Notes: generated from the letters alone by a model not told the origin. Counted from the stretch's first letter, positions 1 to 7,640 are shown. The stretch is DNA of 9,561 nt from Bdellovibrionales bacterium (GCA_005792225.1 SXSP01000505.1:1-9561); one strand, 5' to 3'. Numbers and translations are program-made.

Positions 1-1658
1 ATCAGAACGATGGTGACTCCGTTTATCGGCTCTTCTACGACACCGTAAAAGGCGGCGATTTCCGGGCGCGCGAAGCTAACGTTTACCGCCTCGCGGAGAT
101 TTCTCCTCGCATCATCGATCAGTGCGTGGCTCAAGGGGTGCCCTTCGCTCGTGAATACGGCGGCACGCTGACCAACCGCTCGTTCGGCGGAGCGCAAGTT
201 TCTCGAACATTCTACGCTCGTGGCCAGACCGGTCAGCAGCTCTTGATCGGTGCTTATCAAGCGATGATGCGCCAAGTGGAGCTCAAGTCCGTGGAACTCT
301 ACACTCGCCGAGAGATGCTGGATCTCGTTTTGGTCGACGGAGTCGCGCGTGGCGTGATCATTCGCAACCTCGTCACGGGCGAGCTCGAATCGCACGCGGC
401 TGACGCCGTGATCTTGGCGACGGGTGGATACGGAAACGTCTTTTACCTCTCGACCAATGCGAAACTCTCGAATACGACGGCTGCGTGGCGAGCACACAAA
501 AAAGGCGCTTACTTCGCGAACCCGTGCTTCACGCAAATTCATCCGACGTGCATTCCGGTTTCGGGTGATTATCAATCGAAACTGACCCTGATGTCGGAGT
601 CCTTGCGAAACGACGGTCGCGTTTGGGTTCCGAAGAAAAAGGGGGATACTCGGTCTCCCGAGCAAATCCCCGACGACGAGCGAGATTATTACCTCGAGCG
701 CATTTACCCGAGCTTCGGAAACCTCGCTCCGCGAGACGTTTCCTCGCGTCAGGCGAAGTTCCGTGTTGATGAAGGACTCGGCGTCGGCCCGACGGGGAAA
801 GCGGTTTATCTTGATTTCCGCGATGCGATCAAACGCTTAGGCGACAAAGTGATCTCGGAGAGATACGGAAACCTCTTTGAAATGTACGAAAAGATCACCG
901 GTGATGATCCTTACAAGGTTCCGATGCGGATCTACCCCGCGGTTCACTACACGATGGGCGGACTCTGGGTCGACTACAACCTGATGAGTAATATCCCGGG
1001 GCTTCACGTCTTGGGTGAGGCGAACTTCTCTGATCACGGCGCGAACCGTTTGGGTGCCTCGGCCCTCATGCAAGGTTTGGCGGATGGATATTTCGTTATC
1101 CCCTACACAATCGGTCACTATCTCGCGAACACGAAGATGCCGAAAGTCGACATCAATCATGACGCCTTCAAGGCCGCCAAGGTCGAGACTCAAGCCCGCA
1201 TCGATAAACTCATGTCGATCAAAGGTTCGCGGAGCCCGGATGATATTCACCGACAACTCGGTCATATCATGTGGGAATACGTAGGCATGTCGCGTACGAA
1301 AGACGGTCTCACCAAGGCGATCGGCGAAATCCAAAAACTTCGCGACGAGTTTTACCAGAATCTTAAGATCGTCGGAGAACCGAACTACATGAACCCCGAA
1401 CTTGAAAAAGCGGGGCGCGTGGCGGACTTCCTTGAGCTCGGTGAATTGATGGCTCACGACGCTTTGGAGCGCAATGAATCCTGCGGTGGACATTTCCGTG
1501 AGGAATATCAAACGCCGGATGGAGAAGCTCTTCGCGATGATGCAAACTATTGCTACGTCGCCGCCTGGGAGTGGGGCGGAGCGAAGACGAAACCCGTTCT
1601 GCACAAAGAGCCTCTTGAATTTGAACGCGTGAAGCTCGCGACTCGCAGCTATAAGTGA
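1..1658 (+). CDS. sdhA: Succinate dehydrogenase/fumarate reductase flavoprotein subunit, 5'-truncated by window edge
   Basis: This is the catalytic FAD subunit of complex II, which oxidises succinate to fumarate (or the reverse) at the inner face of the cytoplasmic membrane. The reading frame is open from base 3 to the TGA at 1656-1658, giving 551 visible codons. No start is visible, so the GTG at 126 is an internal valine and not the start. The missing N-terminus would carry the GxGxxG FAD fold and the histidine that binds FAD covalently. Visible family landmarks are [11 protein letters not shown], the HPTC motif (540-551), the RDVSSRQ active-site arginine (732-734), HYTMGG with the substrate-binding His (945-947) and NRLGASAL with the Arg at 1047-1049. 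The HPTC form and the spacing resemble the B. subtilis/Bacteroidetes-type enzyme (about 640 residues) more than the E. coli type. sdhB follows after 13 bases. A membrane anchor gene (sdhC) would be expected upstream, outside the window. Confidence 0.96.
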   Translation, partial: QNDGDSVYRLFYDTVKGGDFRAREANVYRLAEISPRIIDQCVAQGVPFAREYGGTLTNRSFGGAQVSRTFYARGQTGQQLLIGAYQAMMRQVELKSVELYTRREMLDLVLVDGVARGVIIRNLVTGELESHAADAVILATGGYGNVFYLSTNAKLSNTTAAWRAHKKGAYFANPCFTQIHPTCIPVSGDYQSKLTLMSESLRNDGRVWVPKKKGDTRSPEQIPDDERDYYLERIYPSFGNLAPRDVSSRQAKFRVDEGLGVGPTGKAVYLDFRDAIKRLGDKVISERYGNLFEMYEKITGDDPYKVPMRIYPAVHYTMGGLWVDYNLMSNIPGLHVLGEANFSDHGANRLGASALMQGLADGYFVIPYTIGHYLANTKMPKVDINHDAFKAAKVETQARIDKLMSIKGSRSPDDIHRQLGHIMWEYVGMSRTKDGLTKAIGEIQKLRDEFYQNLKIVGEPNYMNPELEKAGRVADFLELGELMAHDALERNESCGGHFREEYQTPDGEALRDDANYCYVAAWEWGGAKTKPVLHKEPLEFERVKLATRSYK

Positions 1659-1659
1659 T

Positions 1660-1665
1660 GAGGGA
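1660..1665 (+). promoter_or_regulatory. Ribosome binding site deciding the sdhB start
   Basis: GAGGGA lies 6 bases before the ATG at 1672. A TTG at 1666 in the same frame sits directly against this site and has no usable spacing, so ATG 1672 is preferred. The site begins just after the sdhA stop codon, consistent with co-translation of the two genes. Confidence 0.75.
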
Positions 1666-1671
1666 TTGATC

Positions 1672-2445
1672 ATGGCTGGAACTGGACAAACAAAAATTAA
1701 TTTAAAGCTCAAAGTGTGGCGCCAGGCGGGACCAGAGAAGGCGGGTCACTTCGAAGATTACGATGCCACGGGTATCAGCACCGATGCGTCTTTTCTCGAG
1801 ATGATCGACATCGTTAACGAGCAGCTCATCCGCGCGGGTAAAGACCCCATCGCCTTCGATCACGACTGTCGTGAGGGCATCTGCGGATCTTGCTGCATGA
1901 CGATCAACGGAAATCCACACGGACCCGAACTCGGAACGGCAACCTGTCAGCTGCACATGCGGAAGTTTCACGATGGCCAAACAGTCGTCGTCGAGCCTTT
2001 CCGTGCGCGCGCGTTCCCGGTCGTTAAAGACTTGTCGGTGGATCGAACGGCACTCGAGCGCATCATCGCCGCGGGCGGATACGTGTCGGTGAATACCGGA
2101 AACGCTCCCGACGCGAACGCGATTCCTGTTCCGAAGGTCAATGCCGATGAGGCATTCAACGCGGCCGCTTGTATTGGATGCGGAGCTTGCGTCGCCGCTT
2201 GCGTGAACTCTTCCGCAATGTTGTTCACGGCAGCTAAAGTTTCGCACTTAGCACTTCTCCCGCAGGGTGAACCCGAGCGAAATGAACGCGTGCTCGCGAT
2301 GATGAAGACGATGCAAGAGGCAGGTTTCGGCAACTGCAGCAACACCGGTGCATGTTCGCTCGCGTGTCCTAAAGAGATTACCTTCGAAAATATTGTCCGT
2401 ATGAATCGCGAATTCACGAGAGCGTCGGTAAAAAGCCGCTCGTAA
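1672..2445 (+). CDS. sdhB: Succinate dehydrogenase/fumarate reductase iron-sulfur subunit
   Basis: This subunit of 257 residues passes electrons from the FAD of SdhA to the quinone site in the membrane anchor. The N-terminal half is a plant-ferredoxin-like domain whose [2Fe-2S] cysteines lie in [10 protein letters not shown] (about residues 67-76) plus the Cys of TATCQL (about 92). The C-terminal half has the [11 protein letters not shown] cluster motif and a second run, [15 protein letters not shown], which together supply ligands for the [4Fe-4S] and [3Fe-4S] centres. All expected cysteines are present. Length and motif order fit the B. subtilis-type SdhB, in agreement with the type of SdhA before it. 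The ATG at 1672 was chosen over an upstream TTG because of the ribosome binding site. It forms an operon with sdhA (13-base gap), and a GC-rich hairpin follows the stop codon. Confidence 0.96.
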   Translation: MAGTGQTKINLKLKVWRQAGPEKAGHFEDYDATGISTDASFLEMIDIVNEQLIRAGKDPIAFDHDCREGICGSCCMTINGNPHGPELGTATCQLHMRKFHDGQTVVVEPFRARAFPVVKDLSVDRTALERIIAAGGYVSVNTGNAPDANAIPVPKVNADEAFNAAACIGCGACVAACVNSSAMLFTAAKVSHLALLPQGEPERNERVLAMMKTMQEAGFGNCSNTGACSLACPKEITFENIVRMNREFTRASVKSRS

Positions 2446-2456
2446 GTCGAATGCGT

Positions 2457-2481
2457 GATGGCCGGCAACCCGCCGGCCATC
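2457..2481 (+). terminator. GC-rich hairpin after sdhB, possible terminator lacking a T-tract
   Basis: GATGGCCGGC (2457-2466) pairs perfectly with GCCGGCCATC (2472-2481) around the 5-base loop AACCC: a 10 bp stem placed 11 bases after the sdhB stop. No run of T follows, so it is not a classical intrinsic terminator. It may act as a 3'-end stabiliser or a Rho-assisted stop. The stem is directly visible; the role is inferred. Confidence 0.6.
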
Positions 2482-2590
2482 GAGCTACCGAAACGTTCGA
2501 ATCCAACTCTCCCCTTCTTCCTTCGGCATTGGCTAACAACCTCAGTTATCAACAAACCGTCATGAGATCTGAATAGGTTTAGCGCCTAAT

Positions 2591-2606
2591 CAAAGTAATG
2601 ACTTTG
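2591..2606. repeat. Short perfect inverted repeat upstream of the protease gene
   Basis: CAAAGT-AATG-ACTTTG is a perfect 6 bp inverted repeat with a 4-base spacer, 31 bases before the protease start codon. It could be an operator for a dimeric regulator or a small 5'-leader hairpin. A repeat of this size can also arise by chance, and no convincing promoter could be placed around it. Confidence 0.35.
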
Positions 2607-2637
2607 TTCGAAATCATCGTAGATAGAGGGGAAGCTC

Positions 2638-4266
2638 ATGGATTCGAGATTCGTCATCGCGTTCGTCGTTCTCTTTTGCTCTCCGGCGCTCGCCGGTCCC
2701 AAGAAATCGTCCACGCCTGAAATTGTTCCCGGTCAGTATCTCGTTCAGATTCATCAAAATCCAAAAACAACTTTGGCCCAAATCGGCCAGAATCTAAATG
2801 CCCGGGTGGTTGAGCAGATTAGACCAGATGTCTATCTTATCGAAAGAAATAAGAACGAACCCGTCGCGAGCGCGCTTCGTAAACTTCAAGCAAATTCAAT
2901 GGTGACTCTCGCCGAACCCAACATGATTGTTCGTACGTCTAAGATGCCGAACGACGCCGAATACGTAAAACTTTGGGGGCTTACGAATCATGGTGACGCG
3001 GATAAAGACGGCTTGCGTGGTTTAAAGGGTGTCGACATTCAAGCGGAGCGAGCATGGGAGCAAATCAACAGCGCTCAAAGCGTCGTCGTTGCGGTGATCG
3101 ATACGGGCATCGATTTCTCGCATCCCGATCTCGCGGGGAATCAGTGGGTCAACGTACCCGAAGCTCAAGGAGAAGCAGGTGTCGATGATGATCAAAATGG
3201 TTTCATCGACGATATTCACGGCTTCAATTTCATCGGCAACAACGGGAATGTTCAGGATGACTACGGGCACGGTACCCATTGCGCGGGAACCATCGGCGCG
3301 ACGGGTGACAATGGCATCGGTGTCGTCGGCGTTGCGTGGAACGTTCGATTGATGGCGCTTAAATTTCTGGATGCGTACGGGAGCGGAACGATCGCGGATG
3401 CCGTTAAGGCCATCGATTATGCCCGCCTCATGAAAGCTCAAATCCTGAACAACTCGTGGGGCGGCGTCGGGACTTCTGAGATTCTTAAGCGGGCGATCGC
3501 AGATACCCAAACGGCTGGACAACTCTTCATTGCTGCTGCCGGAAATAACGGCGCGGATAATGATACGACGGCCATTCAACCCGCCGGACTCCCTTTTGAT
3601 AACATCATCTCGGTCGCTGCCGTGGATAACCGTGGAAACCTCGCCGAATTTTCGAACTTCGGCGCGCAGACAGTTCACCTTGTGGCGCCCGGGGTAAACA
3701 TTTTTAGTACTACTCCGGGTGGTTACGAGATGAACTCGGGTACTTCCATGGCCGCACCTCACGTCACGGGGGTCGCGGCGCTCGTCCTCTCGCAAAATGC
3801 TTCCATGACTTACGGGGAGTTAAAGGCGCGGATCTTGGAATCCGCGAGGCCCCTCGTACTCACCCAAGGGCGCGTGAAGACCGCAGGGATCGTCGACGCA
3901 TACTTTGCTGTCTCAGGAGAAGAGCCGCCGAAGCTTGATCCGAACGATCCGGCGCTTTTTGCGAATCAAATTTCTTATTCCGCTTCGACGCCGCACCCTT
4001 ACCCCAATGGCTATTCTGAAACATTCCGAATAACCATCCCTGGAGCCAAACGAATCTCAGTGAGGTTTTCAAAATTCTCGACCGAGTCGCTCTACGACAA
4101 GGTTTATTTCGAAACGGCGTCGGGTGAAAAGCGCGGCGTTTGGAGCGGAAATCGGACGGGCCAATATTCTCCGGTTGTTGAAGGTGACACGATGATTTTA
4201 AAAGTAAAAGCCGACACGACCAAGCGTGATGAGGGTTTTGATATCGATCTCGTTGCGTACGAATAA
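2638..4266 (+). CDS. Exported subtilisin-like (S8) serine protease with C-terminal CUB-like domain
   Basis: This is a 542-residue secreted endopeptidase precursor. Residues 1-19 form a signal peptide (hydrophobic core FVIAFVVLF, likely cleavage after SPALA). Residues about 30-100 (from VPGQYLVQI to EPNMIV) look like an inhibitor_I9-type propeptide, which chaperones folding and is then cut off. The S8 catalytic domain covers about 108-425, with the triad Asp155 (AVIDTGID), His211 (GHGTHCAG) and Ser370 (SGTSMAAP) and oxyanion Asn303 (AAAGNNG). An acidic loop DDDQNGFIDD (183-192) may bind calcium. Residues about 440-542 match the CUB-fold layout (TPHPYPNGYS, a central FSKFSTES, a terminal GFDIDLVAYE) but contain no cysteines. 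The start follows AGAGGGGA with good spacing. It appears to be a single-gene unit. The target is unknown; export for degradation of extracellular, periplasmic or prey proteins is plausible. Confidence 0.93.
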   Translation: MDSRFVIAFVVLFCSPALAGPKKSSTPEIVPGQYLVQIHQNPKTTLAQIGQNLNARVVEQIRPDVYLIERNKNEPVASALRKLQANSMVTLAEPNMIVRTSKMPNDAEYVKLWGLTNHGDADKDGLRGLKGVDIQAERAWEQINSAQSVVVAVIDTGIDFSHPDLAGNQWVNVPEAQGEAGVDDDQNGFIDDIHGFNFIGNNGNVQDDYGHGTHCAGTIGATGDNGIGVVGVAWNVRLMALKFLDAYGSGTIADAVKAIDYARLMKAQILNNSWGGVGTSEILKRAIADTQTAGQLFIAAAGNNGADNDTTAIQPAGLPFDNIISVAAVDNRGNLAEFSNFGAQTVHLVAPGVNIFSTTPGGYEMNSGTSMAAPHVTGVAALVLSQNASMTYGELKARILESARPLVLTQGRVKTAGIVDAYFAVSGEEPPKLDPNDPALFANQISYSASTPHPYPNGYSETFRITIPGAKRISVRFSKFSTESLYDKVYFETASGEKRGVWSGNRTGQYSPVVEGDTMILKVKADTTKRDEGFDIDLVAYE

Positions 4267-4269
4267 CTT

Positions 4270-5226
4270 TTAGATTTCCGACCGAGGGCGAAGCTCACCC
4301 TTCCAGGGTTTCACCTCTGTCTCGTAGCGAATCTCCTGCAAGAACTTCTCAATGCGGAGATTGACGAAATCAGGAAGATCCAACTGCGTGCAATGTGATC
4401 CGTAGGGCACGCGCAAGAATTGACTTCCGCGAACGCGTTGATGCATTCGCTCTTGATGTGATAGCGGAGTGACGCCGTCTTTACTTCCGCTGATGATCAA
4501 GGTCGGAACATCGATTCGATCCAATACGGGTGATCCATCGTACTTCATCATTTGATCAAAGAGGGTGATGAAGACATCGAGATCCATTGAAGCCACCCCT
4601 CGGGCGTAAACTTCAATGTCCTTTAGACTCGTGAGACTGAGGTTGAAGCCACCCGCAAGCGACGAGAGCGGGATCGCGAGCGGATGCGTGACGGCTCCCC
4701 TCCAGATACTCGCGAGAGTTTCCGGAAAATTTCTATGTCCCTGGCGGAACATCTTGAAGACTGTCGAAATCGTGTCGACCCCGAGGACACCACCAAACAT
4801 GCCTTTGATCGGATTCGTGGCGAAGCCATTGATGAACACCAGATTCGCGACTCGCTCGGGATACATGTCAAAGAACCGCAGGAGAATCTGAACGCCGTAA
4901 CTGTGACCCCAGAAAGAGGCCTTTTCGATTTTCAGATGTTCGAGCAATCCAGCCATGTCCTGGCAGATAGCATCGAGCGAAAGATTCTCGCGACTCGCCG
5001 GAACGGGAGTATTGTGGTGCCCCCGATAATCAAAGACAATGGTTTGATAGTTGTGCGAGAAGTAGCGCAGCTGATGGGTCCAATGATTCATCAGGCATGC
5101 GATCCCGTAGCAAAGCACGATGGGCTTACCGGTTCCGCGGACTTCGTAATAAATGGGAGTGCCGTCGAAGCTCTTGAATGTTCCCGTGCGTTTGCTGACG
5201 TCGACTGGATGTTCAGACGCTGCCAT
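4270..5226 (-). CDS. Alpha/beta hydrolase fold protein
   Basis: This 318-residue protein has no signal peptide, so it is probably cytoplasmic. It has the full alpha/beta-hydrolase signature: an early strand and turn (PIVLCYGIACLMNHW), DYRGHHNT, the nucleophile elbow GHSYG with Ser109, the acid in GSKDG (Asp250) and the base in GSHCTQ (His278). The roughly 140 residues between nucleophile and acid leave room for a helical cap (about 135-225) that would define the substrate. The family includes esterases, lipases, C-C hydrolases and dehalogenases; the substrate cannot be read from the sequence. Its start overlaps the end of the FHA gene by 14 bases and is preceded by AGGTGG, pointing to translational coupling. 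The charged C-terminal tail beyond about residue 300 is outside the fold. Its stop lies 3 bases from that of the convergent protease gene. Confidence 0.92.
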   Translation of the reverse strand: MAASEHPVDVSKRTGTFKSFDGTPIYYEVRGTGKPIVLCYGIACLMNHWTHQLRYFSHNYQTIVFDYRGHHNTPVPASRENLSLDAICQDMAGLLEHLKIEKASFWGHSYGVQILLRFFDMYPERVANLVFINGFATNPIKGMFGGVLGVDTISTVFKMFRQGHRNFPETLASIWRGAVTHPLAIPLSSLAGGFNLSLTSLKDIEVYARGVASMDLDVFITLFDQMMKYDGSPVLDRIDVPTLIISGSKDGVTPLSHQERMHQRVRGSQFLRVPYGSHCTQLDLPDFVNLRIEKFLQEIRYETEVKPWKGELRPRSEI

Positions 5227-5932
5227 CGATCACCACCTGAATCTGAGTGTTGCGAATATCGATCGTGTCGCCATTTTGCAGGAGTTCGGTCTCGACCCAT
5301 TTTCCATTCAGCTTCACTTCTTTTTCGGTTTCATTTTTAAAACGAATCCCGTCACGCTCCGGAAGAAGTTTGAAGCAGACCCCGGGAAGTGAAATGTCTT
5401 CGAGGGTCAAATCGACGGAAGCCGAACCGACAATTCTCGGCCCATAGCCAAGGGTCCATTCGGTACCCGCTTGGGGCCCCCGCACGATCTTGAGCTTTAA
5501 GTTGGGTTCGAAAGCCTGAACTTCTCGCAAAGCGGACTGGGTTGTCTTTTTACCCCTCGCCGCCAATGTCTGGATCCAATGCCACCAATCTCGAGTCACG
5601 GTGGGCTCGACGACTGGAGCTTCCGCACCCTCTTCCGCAACCTCTTCCGAGTTGATGATTCGGAAGTCCGTTCGACCCAATGTAAAGGTCACACCACCCT
5701 CAAGCTTGAGCTCCCGCACCCGCCCGGAGTCGATTTTGATGCCGTTCGACGATCCCGCGTCAACTAACCAGAGGCTGCCGTCTTTACGTTCTTCAACCAG
5801 TACGTGAAGACTAGAAAGCTTGGAATCTCGGATAGTTAGAGTTCCCCGCTTGCGTCCGATCGAGAAGCCTTCACGGAGAGCCGCGCGGGTTCCCTTGAGC
5901 TCGCCTGCTGTGATTTCGAGAAAGAGAGTCAT
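5213..5932 (-). CDS. FHA-domain protein, probably with a second degenerate FHA-like domain
   Basis: This 239-residue cytoplasmic protein has no signal peptide or membrane segment. Residues 1-95 form a canonical forkhead-associated domain, a phosphothreonine-binding module: IGRK (25-28), the S-x-x-H motif at Ser40-His43 and GSSNG (60-64), all of which build the phosphopeptide pocket. Residues about 96-145 are an acidic, then tryptophan-containing (RDWWHWI) linker. Residues about 146-236 repeat the fold pattern (TLGYGPRIVGS, VKLNGKWVE, NGDTIDI) but lack the Ser/His pair, so this looks like a second FHA domain that has lost phosphopeptide binding. It is coupled to the alpha/beta hydrolase gene by a 14-base overlap and may bring it to, or control it by, a phosphorylated partner. 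No kinase gene is in view. No clear ribosome binding site precedes the ATG at 5932, but the N-terminus begins at the expected first FHA strand. Confidence 0.88.
   Translation of the reverse strand: MTLFLEITAGELKGTRAALREGFSIGRKRGTLTIRDSKLSSLHVLVEERKDGSLWLVDAGSSNGIKIDSGRVRELKLEGGVTFTLGRTDFRIINSEEVAEEGAEAPVVEPTVTRDWWHWIQTLAARGKKTTQSALREVQAFEPNLKLKIVRGPQAGTEWTLGYGPRIVGSASVDLTLEDISLPGVCFKLLPERDGIRFKNETEKEVKLNGKWVETELLQNGDTIDIRNTQIQVVIDGSV
5233..5238 (-). promoter_or_regulatory. Ribosome binding site of the hydrolase inside the FHA gene
   Basis: On the minus strand AGGTGG is followed by 6 bases (TGATCG) and the hydrolase ATG. It lies within the last codons of the upstream FHA gene, whose stop codon comes after this start. 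The arrangement suggests that ribosomes finishing the FHA gene restart on the hydrolase. Confidence 0.65.
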
Positions 5933-6099
5933 GGTCTAAAGAAGTATGGCAGAGTTTCCGGCCGACTCAAACTTCCGGTGCTTGTCGGGTGCGTTACAAC
6001 GTGGTATTCCTCAGCGTCTTTGAAAACCTATGACCCAATCCTTGCTCCTGGCTCACCACATAACGAAGCCGGGGGCTGCTAAACCGAAAGGAAGACTGA
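5933..6099. promoter_or_regulatory. Divergent intergenic region between the FHA gene and rpsF
   Basis: These 167 bases separate two diverging genes, so they should hold at least two promoters and the rpsF leader. I could not place -35/-10 boxes with confidence: TTGTCG (5982-5987) with TATTCC 17 bases later is the best rpsF candidate, but it is weak. The clear element is AAAGGAAG (6087-6094), the rpsF ribosome binding site. The function is inferred from gene orientation. Confidence 0.35.
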
Positions 6100-6675
6100 A
6101 TGGCTGAAACATTCAAGCTTGAAGTACGTCCGAATCTCCGCCCCTACGAAGCGGTTATTCTTGTTCACCCCGATGCATCTGAAGATGATCAAAAAGCGTT
6201 GTTCCGTAAGAACAAGGCGATCATCGAAGATCAGTTCGGCGGAAGCGTGAAGCACCTCGATACATGGGGTAAGCGCAACCTCGCGAACCCGATCGAGAAG
6301 CTCAAAAAAGCTTACTATTTCCATACAACGTTCGAAGCTGATCCTCAGGCGATTGCCGAGCTCGAGCGCACTATGCGCATCAGCGACCTCGTTGTTCGGT
6401 TCATGCACTCTCGCCTCGATGAGCGCACGGATCTCAACACCCACCTCGAAAACTTCAAAAAGGCTTTGGCGGACAGCGCAGCTCGTGAGCGCGAGCGCGA
6501 AGCGAAATTCCAAGCACGCAAGGCAGCTCAACGCGCCGGCGGCCCTCGTCGCGACGATCGTCGTGATGAAGAAGGCGGCGGCGGCGGAGGTCGCGGTGGA
6601 TTCCGTCGTGGCGGACCTGGTGGCGGCCCCGGCTTCGGCGGCGGCATGGATGAAGGCGGAGAAGACGAAGTTTAA
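6100..6675 (+). CDS. rpsF: 30S ribosomal protein S6 with long Gly/Arg-rich C-terminal tail
   Basis: S6 binds 16S rRNA in the small-subunit platform next to S18. The S6 core spans about residues 13-105: LRPYEAVILVHP, the WGKRNLANPIEKLKKAYYFHTTFEA strand-helix region (split by a turn) and RISDLVVRFMHSRLDE. The protein is 191 residues against about 95-140 in most bacteria. The excess is a charged helix (about 110-148, rich in Arg, Glu and Lys), then a glycine/arginine-rich run (about 148-182, with RGG and FRRGG elements) and an acidic end (MDEGGEDEV). There are also about 12 extra residues before the usual first strand. The ATG at 6100 follows AAAGGAAG. It heads a cluster with a DUF2232 gene and rplI. 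rpsR, the gene for its ribosomal partner S18, is not in this cluster. The tail is unusual but in frame with normal codon use, so it is probably real. Confidence 0.96.
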   Translation: MAETFKLEVRPNLRPYEAVILVHPDASEDDQKALFRKNKAIIEDQFGGSVKHLDTWGKRNLANPIEKLKKAYYFHTTFEADPQAIAELERTMRISDLVVRFMHSRLDERTDLNTHLENFKKALADSAAREREREAKFQARKAAQRAGGPRRDDRRDEEGGGGGGRGGFRRGGPGGGPGFGGGMDEGGEDEV

Positions 6676-6710
6676 TCGGCTCGTGAGCTGATTTTGAGGA
6701 GACCACAGTC

Positions 6711-7619
6711 GTGGCCGCTGAAGCTGTAGTAACAAAATATTCGAAGTTCTTCGCGCTCATCGCGATCTCGGCATTTTTGTCGGTCGCGACGGTCGTATTC
6801 GGAGCACTTCCGCTCTTGCCCGCGCGTCGCGTGGGTCAACGCTGGATATTTTGGTTCGTACAGCTCGCAATCGCGTTCGGGTTCACCGTGGCGGGACTTC
6901 CCTTTTATGGGCTCATCGTCCTCGCGCAAACTCTGGCCATCGGCGTTTACGTCGAAGTCGAGCAACACGGCGGAACGGTGTTCACTTCGGGTGCGGTCGC
7001 GATTCTGGCATCAATCGGTGCCGCGGGAATCGCGGGCGGAATTTGGTTGAAGACAACGAAGTTCCAGCTCGGCGAAAAACTGCGTCAGCAAGTTGAACCT
7101 TTGGTCGCGCAACTTTCCACGATGAACTCGGGTTCAAACTCGATGCTGAACACGGAAGCCGTCATTCAGCAGCTGCCCTCGGCAGCGGTCATCGCTTTGG
7201 TCTTGTCGCTCGCGATCGCCCTCATCGGCGAACGTAAGGTGATGGCCTCGGTGAAGGCGCGAGACGCGCGTGCAGGAAGTGCGGATGCGCTCCTTGGCTT
7301 TCGCATGCCTGATGGATTCGTCTGGCTCGTCGTGTTCACGATCGCGGGAGCGTTCTTGAAACACGGACGTCCCATGATCGAAATCGCATCGGTGAATCTC
7401 CTCAATGTCCTCGTAGTCCTCTACTTCTTCCAAGGGCTCGCGGTTGTCGCGGCGGCTTTCCGTACTTTTAAAGTCGGAGCGTTCTGGCAGGCAATCTGGT
7501 ACGTGCTCTTGGTTCTGCAGCTGTTTTTGATGGTGAGTCTGCTTGGGTTCGCGGACTACTGGCTCGAGTTCAGGGAACGTCTGAACCGTCGGCCGGCGGA
7601 ACCGAATCGAAGCTTTTGA
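6711..7619 (+). CDS. DUF2232 (YybS-like) multi-pass membrane protein
   Basis: This is a 302-residue integral inner-membrane protein of unknown function. I see about 7-8 hydrophobic segments, near residues 12-33, 45-62, 65-82, 90-113, 155-173, 202-217, 224-250 and 257-280, with a polar loop at about 114-152. The C-terminal pattern (a run of strongly hydrophobic helices ending in GFADYWLEFRERL) and the place between rpsF and rplI match the DUF2232/YybS family, which occupies the same spot in many bacterial rpsF-rpsR-rplI-dnaB clusters. Assignment is from pattern and context, not from a profile search. The start is a GTG at 6711, 9 bases after GAGGAG (6696-6701); no ATG is available nearby. It is 35 bases downstream of rpsF and is probably co-transcribed with both ribosomal genes. 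Confidence 0.85.
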   Translation: MAAEAVVTKYSKFFALIAISAFLSVATVVFGALPLLPARRVGQRWIFWFVQLAIAFGFTVAGLPFYGLIVLAQTLAIGVYVEVEQHGGTVFTSGAVAILASIGAAGIAGGIWLKTTKFQLGEKLRQQVEPLVAQLSTMNSGSNSMLNTEAVIQQLPSAAVIALVLSLAIALIGERKVMASVKARDARAGSADALLGFRMPDGFVWLVVFTIAGAFLKHGRPMIEIASVNLLNVLVVLYFFQGLAVVAAAFRTFKVGAFWQAIWYVLLVLQLFLMVSLLGFADYWLEFRERLNRRPAEPNRSF

Positions 7620-7628
7620 GTTTAAAAC

Positions 7629-7640
7629 TAAATTAATTTA
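7629..7640. repeat. AT-only palindrome in the rplI leader
   Basis: TAAATTAATTTA is a perfect 12-base palindrome in an AT-rich stretch between the DUF2232 gene and rplI, in otherwise GC-balanced DNA. It may simply give an unstructured, S1-friendly leader for rplI translation, or mark an extra promoter or operator. The palindrome is seen; any role is a guess. Confidence 0.3.

Noticed and set aside
126..128. GTG as start of the sdhA gene
   Set aside because: The frame stays open to the left edge and the upstream residues ([16 protein letters not shown]) belong to the SdhA family; the FAD fold must lie still further upstream.
837..1712. Long minus-strand open frame (291 codons) opposite sdhA
   Set aside because: It lies wholly antisense to a gene with clear family motifs, has no recognisable motif and reads as the codon-bias shadow of sdhA.
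4684..5340. Plus-strand open frame (218 codons) opposite the alpha/beta hydrolase and FHA genes
   Set aside because: The opposite strand carries two proteins with complete motifs; this frame has no domain pattern and no good ribosome binding site.
5982..6010. Promoter TTGTCG-17-TATTCC for rpsF
   Set aside because: Only half of the -10 box fits consensus; it was noted within the intergenic entry and not called as a promoter.
6574..6660. GGC/GGA-rich stretch at the rpsF 3' end as a trinucleotide repeat or assembly artefact
   Set aside because: It is in frame, mixes glycine codons with Arg, Phe, Pro and Asp codons and ends in a proper stop followed at once by the next gene's ribosome binding site, so it is better read as coding.
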